From Deltaproteobacteria bacterium (GTDB taxonomy: Bacteria > Desulfobacterota > Syntrophobacteria > B119-G9), in the NCBI GenBank assembly GCA_003646715.1, contig QMLL01000157.1:1-5157 (forward strand): a DNA stretch of 5,157 bases, read 5' to 3'. The notes under the pieces were generated by a model. It was not told the origin of the DNA and did no database searches. It was given only the letters and a program-made list of their open reading frames with translations. Below are positions 1 through 5,157 of this stretch, in pieces. Each line of letters opens with the position of its first letter. Positions within the stretch are counted from its first letter, which is position 1. Both the position numbers and the translations under genes were made by a program.

Positions 1-80
1 AAAGATCGCCACTTAATATCATATGTTGTTTCCTGTGGAATGCCCTCTCCCCCGTTAGGTGCGATTACGAGAACGTATTG
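1..80 (-). other. Start of Ig-like domain 2 (PNGGE-type, Kre9/KNH-like), cut by the window edge
   Basis: Residues 1693-1718 read QYVLVIAPNGGE, then a short linker, then YDIKW before the window ends. IxxPNGGE followed some ten residues later by a Y.I.W strand is the usual opening of the Kre9/KNH-like extracellular Ig domain. It occupies the same place after GAYGNT as Ig-like domain 1 does in the first module, which supports a tandem module structure continuing beyond position 1. Confidence 0.7.
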
Positions 81-3000
81 TTCCGGGCTCTTCGATGCCT
101 GAGCTGTGTTACCATAAGCACCGAGGTTAATATAACCACCGTTCGGAACTGGTTCATTATCATAAGCATCCAAGGCATCGCCCCTGTCGATGGCTGGCGA
201 CAGGTTCACATCAAAGGTTTCCTCGGGAACCAGCATAACAGGAAGTCTGTTTGAGCTGTTGTAAACAGGAGCAAGAGAGCCACCATGAAAGCTACCATAC
301 GGGCTCTGGAGATGGAAATCATCATCACTCCCGTCGTTACCTGTGCCTGCATAACCCAGCAAGTTATCTGCCCCGTCAGGATCTACAAAGAGAGGATCCC
401 GCATCAGACTGTTCTTATCTTTAAATGATGCGTTGATCCAGTTAGTTAAAGATTTTCTTGCTCCCTGCCAGTATCCTACTTTTCCTTCGCCTACTATATG
501 GAAGAGGTTGAAATCACTTTCAAATCCCACCTGACTGTTTGAATCGACAAATATGGCATATCCTGATTCTACCCAGAAGATGTTGTTCCGAAGCTCATCG
601 TACTTGCTGCCACTAATGGTTACTGCATTTCCTCCGGTCTCGTAAAAGGTGTTGTTGATGATCTCGTGATTGTTACCAGAATGTATTGAGATACCACTTG
701 AGCTGTTATCATATATAAGGTTGTTCTTGATAGTGGCAGAGTGCCCCCCGTATCCGGATACGTAAATTCCTATTGGGCTGGAATAAATAATATTTTCAGT
801 GACAGTCCCTAAGCTTGAGCTCAGGTTTATACCTCTGCTATCGCTGTTATAAATCCGGTTGCCAGTTATGGTTCCATACCCGGAAATACCGTAGGAATTG
901 TTAAAGATAACATTATGACTAACCTCTCCTCCAGAAAGTACGATCCCACCATAGTATGACTCTGTGTGCCCGAATATAGCATTACCAATGGCTTCCGTAG
1001 CTCCCCTTAAATCCAGACCCCATTGAGAATTGTCATGCACGATATTACCCAAAGAAAGCGAAAGATCTGAGTTGCCAATAACTGTTGTTGTACCGCCCAG
1101 GTTATTGCTTGCATATATCCCGGACCTATTTCCATAAACTTCGTTACCTTCAATTGCCGCGTTCCCCGTGTTTTCCAGGTAAATACCGTAATCCTGGTTA
1201 TTGTAAGAAATACTGTTTTTAAGCCCCCCGATTTCTCCTGAGATGTAAATGCCAACCTCACCGGCATCGTAGGCAGTGAGGTGATCAAAAACATGTGGGG
1301 TCGATGATTCTTCAATCCTGATTGCGTCGAGGCTGTGGTCATAGGCTTCAATGTAACTTGCCTGCAAGTTATCACTTCCGTTGTGTACCCATAGCCCTCT
1401 CTGCGCACCAACCAGTGTCAGGTTACTAAGTGTCACGTAATCGGCATCGTTAAGTTCGATTAGGGCAGATGGTCTGTAACCATCAATGGCAGGAGTGAGA
1501 ATTGCGTGACTACCGGTGTTAGACGGCCCCCTCATGGTGAATGCTTCGTCAAGTCCAAGGCCAAGATCTTCTGTGCCAGAAATTGTCAGTTCATAAATCA
1601 ACGGGTAGTTTCCGGCATCTATGTATAAAATGTCATCAACACCCAGATCATAAATTCGAAGTATGTTCACAGGGTTGGGTTTGGGTTCATCGGGAGTTTT
1701 TCCAGTATGTCTGTTGGATCCTATGGCATCTCCAGTGTATTTGTCCCCATCATTTATCGCATTATCTACATAATACTCATAACCGAAATCGGGAACGGTG
1801 AAGGATTCAGTACTGCGGTCAAAAACCAGAGGATTATCTACCAGAGAGACCATAAAGCGTAGACCGTGAGTACCATAGTCGATATCATCATCTCCTGGTA
1901 TCCATATAAACTCACCATCGTCGGCTGTAAGTTCGGTTATTGTCTTGAGAAATTCGGGCCCATGATCACCATCCTGGTAGAGATCAATCCTGACCGGGGA
2001 ATTTCCGCTATTTCCGAAGGTATCCCAGGTAATGGTATGAGGTTTTTCTTTTTCCCAGTCGGTATAAAGGTCAGGAAACCGAAGCTCTATATGCGGTGCA
2101 GGAGTTTCAGTTTCAACGTTGGTATTCCCGTATGCTCCTATATTTGGCGCCAAAGACTCTGAAACAACATAAACAGCTGCGAAATCAAGATAACTGTCGT
2201 TTGAACTACCGGTTTCTCTTGAAGCTGTAAACCTGTACACTATCTGCCTGGTTCCAACCGGCAGTTGAACTCTACCACCAACCAGATCCCACCTGTTTGT
2301 TGGGTTTTCTGAGAAAGCACTCGCCGTGGATATAACTGACCCGGTTTCGTCGAGGAACGTTATCTCAATATTTCCTTTGTCCACTCGATTTTCACTTCGC
2401 GCTCGGATTCTTCCTGTAAAGATTACCTCGAGATTCTGGCTATCAAGCTGAGTGGTAGTAAAGCCAGCACCCAGCAGATCGATAGTTTGCTGGGCAAATC
2501 CTTCTTCGATGTTGCCAGCAAAGAAATACTGGCTGCCTGAAAATGGGTCCGGTGTTGAAGTCTTTACTGTGGCGGCTTCGTTAGAATCCCAGCCTGTTAG
2601 TCCACTTTCAAAATCCGGATTCACCAGCAAATTCTGATACACGACGGGTATCGCCAGATCGGTGCGAGGATCTCCCGAATCGATGGAAGGGCTGGAAAAA
2701 CGCTGTCTGGCCGTAAGTCCAAAGATTCTGTAATCGTCAAGGACTCTGTTAACAAATCTTGGTTCCGACCAGGCGGGGTTGATAACTGTTGTCCCCATGG
2801 AATGAAGATCAAACCTTGCAACATCTGCTTGCCAGTCAAGTATGTCCGCGAAGTCCTTGGTCCAGAAAACTAACTTTCCGGTTCCTGAAGCATGCAGCAG
2901 GTTATAGTCACTGTAAAATCCTGTCTGGCTATCATTTGCCACGTAGATATCGTAACCATCTTCTGTCCAGAGGATATTGTTTCGGATTTCAACGTTATTT

Positions 3001-5157
3001 GCGCCAGTGGTTAAGCGAATGTTATCACCGGTAGCAGTATAGAAGGTATTGTTTATAACTCTAACATCGCTAACTCCACTTATGGCGAGACCCATCTGTA
3101 CGTTGCGGTAAATAAGGTTATGATAAATCGTCTGGTCATCCATGGCCTGTATGCCGATAGTGTTTCTGGATATCCTGTTATATTGCACAGTACCGGAGAA
3201 TTGCCCTATACCGGTGTAGTTTTTTTCTATTAAATTGGCGTCCTCGAGGGTATCACCTCCGATGATGCCACTTCCGGAAATACCCGTGGTATTCAAAAAT
3301 ACGTGCTGGCTCTTGACTCTGGCATCATGCAGGTTTATGCCGATGGTATTTTGGTAGATGTTGTTAGGTTCTGCTGATCCTACGTATCCGAGAGCTTCTG
3401 TTTCGTCGAAAAGTGTAGTGGATATTCCGGTATCGTTTCCGAATATCCTGTTCCCTGAAAGTACAGCAGGAGCATCATATACTAAGCCTGTAGTACAGTC
3501 GTGAATTTTATTGTTAAGGATGATTCCTGAAAAAGCGGCTGAGAGTCTGATTCCTGTATTGGTTGCCTGTATATCGTTATGGCCGATTGTGCCCTCGGAA
3601 CTTGTATTGATGCTAATGCCTAGGTCCGAGGTGTTGAAGGTATTATAAGAGACGACAAGATCGGAGGAGTTCTCAATATACAGGGCCGCCCCTTCAATAA
3701 AGGTATTATGGAAGACTCTTGCTGAGGTAGTGGACGAGAGGGTAACGGCGGCATTTTCGATGCTGTTTTCTCTAAGACTAACGTTGCTTGAGTTACCTGT
3801 TATGTTAACATTTCCGCTCAGTTTCAACCGCTGTAGAACGATGTTAGAGGTTCCATCGATAGTTATTGAGCCGGATATTTCGGAGCCAAGATCGGGAGAT
3901 CCTACAATGATAAATCCACTATCAGCAGCCGATATTGTGATGGAATCAGAATATGTACCGGCTTCCACGTAGATAACATCGCCTTCTGTCAAATTGTTGC
4001 TATGAATAATGGATTGTATGGATGTTGTCTCATTGGCTACAAAAACGCGGTTTACGTCAAAGGTGTTTCCACGGACATAGATTTCAGAAGACTTTGAAGA
4101 GGATTCACCCCAGGCAACAAACGGATGTCCAGTCTGATCAACTGATAGTGTGACAGCATCTGGTTCACCACCAGTCTGGCTTATTCCGTATCCGCTCGCA
4201 TCGCCGATGATCTCTTCGACAAAATCAGTGCCGTTCCACTCCTTAGCATAAAGGTAAAAATGCCTGGTTTCGCCATCTTCTATATGTTCATCAATCCAGG
4301 TAAGATAGAGCTTACCACCACCTGATGCAAGTCTGGGCCTTGTCGCGGCACCGCTGGTATGTGAAACACCACCGGCAGACAAAGCTCCGATTCCAGCTTC
4401 CACCCAGGATCCGGTACCGGAATTATACCTCGCTACGTAAATCTGCCTGGATAGTTCAGTGGTTCCGGTAGTATGGTTCCATTCTTCATCTACCTGTTCC
4501 CAGGCTACGAAGAGTGACCCATCGTGGTATGCAACGCTTGGATTAAGGCTATCAAGATTGTTATTGCTTACACCGTTTCCGCTGGCGGAACCTGCAAGTT
4601 CATTCCATGAGCTTCCGTTGTACTCACGCACGTAGACCTGTTCGGTTTCGCCGACCTTTTCTGTCCATGCCACGGCAATTTTGGTACCGTCAGTGGCTAT
4701 GGCAAAATTTGTGGCTCCGGAAGCTGAACCCGAAATTCCATCTCCGCTTGCAGAACCGCTTCCACTTTCAATCCAGCTAGTTCCATTAAAACGTTTTGCA
4801 TAAATTTGTGAGGTGCCGCTTGATTTATCCAGCCACAGTACCACGGGCCCGGCAGAGGTTAAGATTATACTTACATTGTCCGCGTATCCGGAATTGCTGA
4901 TACCGCCATCGATGAGAGAATCTCCCAGAGCGATCCAGTCTCCGGCACCTCCATTTGCACTAGGGTCAAACCTTGCGACGAGAATGTCGCTGCCTGAATT
5001 GGCTATTTCTGTCCATGCGACTATCGGGTTCCCAGATGCGTCTGTCGTAATTGCAGGTCTTCTGGATTCTCCGGATGTACTGCTTATCCCGGATTGTTCT
5101 GCGCTGCCAGCCAGTTGGTGCCATGCGCCAGAATTATGCCAGGCAAGGTAGATTTCA
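1..5157 (-). CDS. Giant multidomain secreted or surface beta-helix protein, internal fragment, open at both ends
   Basis: The minus-strand frame whose first full codon is 5156..5154 stays open for 1718 codons to the other edge; no stop occurs and no frameshift is needed. Domain order is six propeller-like repeats (residues 1-362), beta-helix 1 (366-830), jelly-roll insert (about 842-999), cap motif NIGAYGNT (1005-1012), Ig-like domain (1022-1122), beta-helix 2 (1126-1684) and the start of a second Ig-like domain (1693 onward). There is no Met before residue 672, so the start, and any signal peptide, lies outside the window; the stop and any anchor or sorting domain are also missing. Only one Cys (residue 554) is present. 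The modules are those of extracellular bacterial proteins. Export, and a role in binding polysaccharide or surfaces, are inferred; no enzyme active site is recognisable. I know no gene name for it. The coding call is very secure, the function is not. Confidence 0.95.
105..1781 (-). other. Right-handed parallel beta-helix domain 2 with intact C-terminal cap
   Basis: Residues 1126-1684 repeat the architecture of beta-helix 1 in fuller form. The N-terminal lead-in YEYYVDNAINDGDKYTGDA (1126-1144), then TGKTPDEPKPNP, then ILRIYDLGVDDILYIDAGNY (1165-1184) is a motif I recognise from giant secreted proteins of environmental bacteria. About a dozen helix turns follow, such as EGNEVYGNRSGIYA, SHNVIFNNSYGIS, TGNRIYNSDSRGINL, KNNLIYDNSSSGISI, INNTFY and RNNIFW (1523-1528). 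One turn has a long loop at 1360-1381. The cap is GFESDFNLFH (1544-1553), RDPLFVDPDGADNLLGY, DDDFHLQSP (1611-1619), SPAIDRGD (1653-1660) and NGGYINLGAYGNT (1672-1684). Fold is confident; a substrate cannot be read from the sequence. Confidence 0.9.
498..662 (-). repeat. Conserved terminal turns of beta-helix 2 (copy B)
   Basis: Residues 1499-1553 run from IINNTFY through RNNIFW to GFESDFNLFH and match copy A at 2892..3059. Shared marks include NNTFY, RNNI.W, E.GY.I.V, SQ.GF, SD.NL.H. The match is at protein level; the DNA has diverged, so this is an old duplication or a shared module, not a recent repeat. Confidence 0.8.
1791..2093 (-). other. Ig-like domain 1, Kre9/KNH-like
   Basis: Residues 1022-1122 form one beta-sandwich-type domain linking the two beta-helices. 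The visible pattern is IELRFPD (1023-1029), HTITWDTFGN (1040-1049), VRIDLYQDG (1055-1063), an FLKTITE strand, DDGEFIWIPGD (1079-1089), LRFMVSLVDN (1099-1108) and the closing DRSTESFTV (1113-1121). This matches the Kre9/KNH-like extracellular domain pattern of ITW, V.I.L, dG.f.W.IP and D.S...F.V. The usual PNGGE opening is degenerate here (PDLYTDWEKEK), whereas the second copy at the window edge keeps it. The likely role is a spacer between binding modules. Confidence 0.72.
2160..2633 (-). other. Jelly-roll carbohydrate-binding-like domain inserted in the cap of beta-helix 1
   Basis: Residues about 842-999 read as a galactose-binding-like beta-sandwich. Typical marks are the opening NLLVNPDFESGLTGW (842-856, with Phe849 and Trp856), SGSQYFFAG (873-881), a QQTIDLL strand (889-895), the central strand IEITFLDETG (930-939), LPVGTRQIVYRF (965-976) and the closing NDSYLDFAAVYV (986-997). 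This order (N.DFE.GL.GW, then FLD..G, then P.GTR, then ND.Y.D) is common to CBM4/9-like and FBA-like domains attached to secreted bacterial proteins. The domain sits between SIDSGDP and NIGAYGNT, two motifs that are only a few residues apart in the second copy of the module, so it looks inserted. A sugar-binding role is inferred from the fold; binding residues cannot be assigned. Confidence 0.72.
2667..4061 (-). other. Right-handed parallel beta-helix domain 1 (pectin-lyase-like fold)
   Basis: Residues 366-830 belong to the Beta_helix/NosD-type group. The entry is the segment GDVIYVEAGTY (392-402), which typically precedes the first helix turn. About a dozen turns of roughly 22 residues follow, each with an Asn-hydrophobic corner and a GI.I strand, for example SYNTFNTSDLGISI, SGNRIFGNDTGI, QYNRISRNTIGI, INNTFY and RNNILW (725-730). 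Two turns carry longer loops of the IGG...NLI..N..GI type (residues 592-607 and 632-650). The end is a conserved segment, GFYSDYNLLH (746-755), then EPRFVN, DDYRIF and SPSIDSGDP (822-830). The single Cys of the window is at 554. Such folds occur in polysaccharide lyases, adhesins and surface proteins. No lyase catalytic pattern stands out, so a substrate cannot be named. Confidence 0.88.
2892..3059 (-). repeat. Conserved terminal turns of beta-helix 1 (copy A)
   Basis: Residues 700-755, the last two helix turns and the start of the cap, run from VINNTFY through RNNILW to GFYSDYNLLH. They align with residues 1499-1553 of beta-helix 2 with a single one-residue gap. In the last 25 residues, after the Trp, 14 positions are identical by my manual count. 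This is the best-conserved pair of segments between the two modules. Confidence 0.8.
4071..5156 (-). repeat. Six beta-propeller-like repeats of about 55-65 residues
   Basis: Residues 1-362 hold six diverged copies of one unit, starting near residues 1, 58, 117, 173, 238 and 300. Each has a strand of the form (I/V)YV.RYNG..W, then GSASGxGIS, then a strand ending in a hydrophobic-AW pair such as PIVAW (44-48), IAVAW (160-164), LFVAW (215-219) and PFVAW (345-349). Copy 2 is the most divergent, with VVLWL in place of VAW. A last strand, EIYVRG (358-363), begins a seventh unit and then runs directly into the beta-helix; it may be the strand that closes the ring. Such repeats are typical of propeller or sialidase-like blades in large secreted bacterial proteins. 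No Asp-box (SxDxGxTW) or catalytic residues are seen, so a binding or structural role is more likely than glycosidase activity. More blades may lie upstream, outside the window. Confidence 0.8.

Noticed and set aside
1007..1411. Minus-strand open frame of 134 codons
   Set aside because: It is in a different frame from the long coding sequence on the same strand, inside beta-helix 2; its translation is low-complexity and without domain motifs.
3217..3229. Run of seven T (seven A on the coding strand) as a possible frameshift or slippage site
   Set aside because: The reading frame and the beta-helix motifs continue unchanged on both sides, so no shift is needed.
1541..3972. Several other short open frames (plus strand 1541-1801, 1866-2162, 2452-2637, 2789-3034, 3730-3972; minus strand 2621-2839)
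   Set aside because: All overlap the long minus-strand frame and show no ribosome binding context, domain or composition that would support a gene.
105..4061. Asn-rich periodic sequence as a possible CRISPR array or DNA tandem repeat
   Set aside because: The periodicity of about 66 bases comes from 22-residue helix turns; the DNA units are not identical and there is no repeat-spacer structure.
2667..4061. Beta-helix 1 as a catalytic polysaccharide lyase
   Set aside because: The fold is compatible, but I see no characteristic lyase active-site pattern, and the same fold is common in non-catalytic surface proteins.
4813..5151. Plus-strand open frame of 112 codons
   Set aside because: It lies wholly antisense to the propeller repeats, its product shows no recognisable motif, and the minus-strand frame here has clear repeated blade motifs.

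Overview
The whole window lies inside one protein-coding gene on the minus strand. Reading from position 5156 down to position 1 gives 1718 consecutive sense codons, with no stop and no frameshift. No start or end falls inside, so this is an internal piece of a gene longer than 5.1 kb. The first in-frame Met codon is residue 672, in the middle of a domain, so the true start lies beyond position 5157. The 3' end lies before position 1. There are no intergenic regions, RNA genes, mobile elements, promoters or terminators to report. Residue numbers below count from the codon at 5156..5154.

Layout from the protein's N-terminal side (right to left): (1) six beta-propeller-like repeats, 5156..4071, residues 1-362; (2) a right-handed parallel beta-helix, 4061..2667, residues 366-830; (3) a jelly-roll, carbohydrate-binding-like domain, 2633..2160, which appears to be inserted into the C-terminal cap of that beta-helix; (4) an Ig-like domain of the Kre9/KNH-like type, 2093..1791; (5) a second beta-helix with an intact cap, 1781..105; (6) the first 26 residues of a second Ig-like domain with the PNGGE motif, cut off by the window edge. 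Parts 2-4 and 5-6 are two diverged copies of the same module (beta-helix, GAYGNT cap, Ig domain).

The composition fits a secreted or surface-anchored protein: rich in Gly, Ser, Asn, Asp and Thr, poor in Lys and Met, and with one Cys in 1718 residues. No catalytic motif can be named. The likely role is binding to polysaccharide or another surface, or acting as a structural surface protein. This is inferred from architecture only.

Organism: giant proteins with these modules are known to me mainly from environmental bacteria, especially Planctomycetes and related PVC or candidate phyla. Frequent ATA (Ile) and AGA/AGG (Arg) codons and an apparently moderate GC content (not counted) point away from a high-GC host. 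The sequence itself does not settle the taxon.
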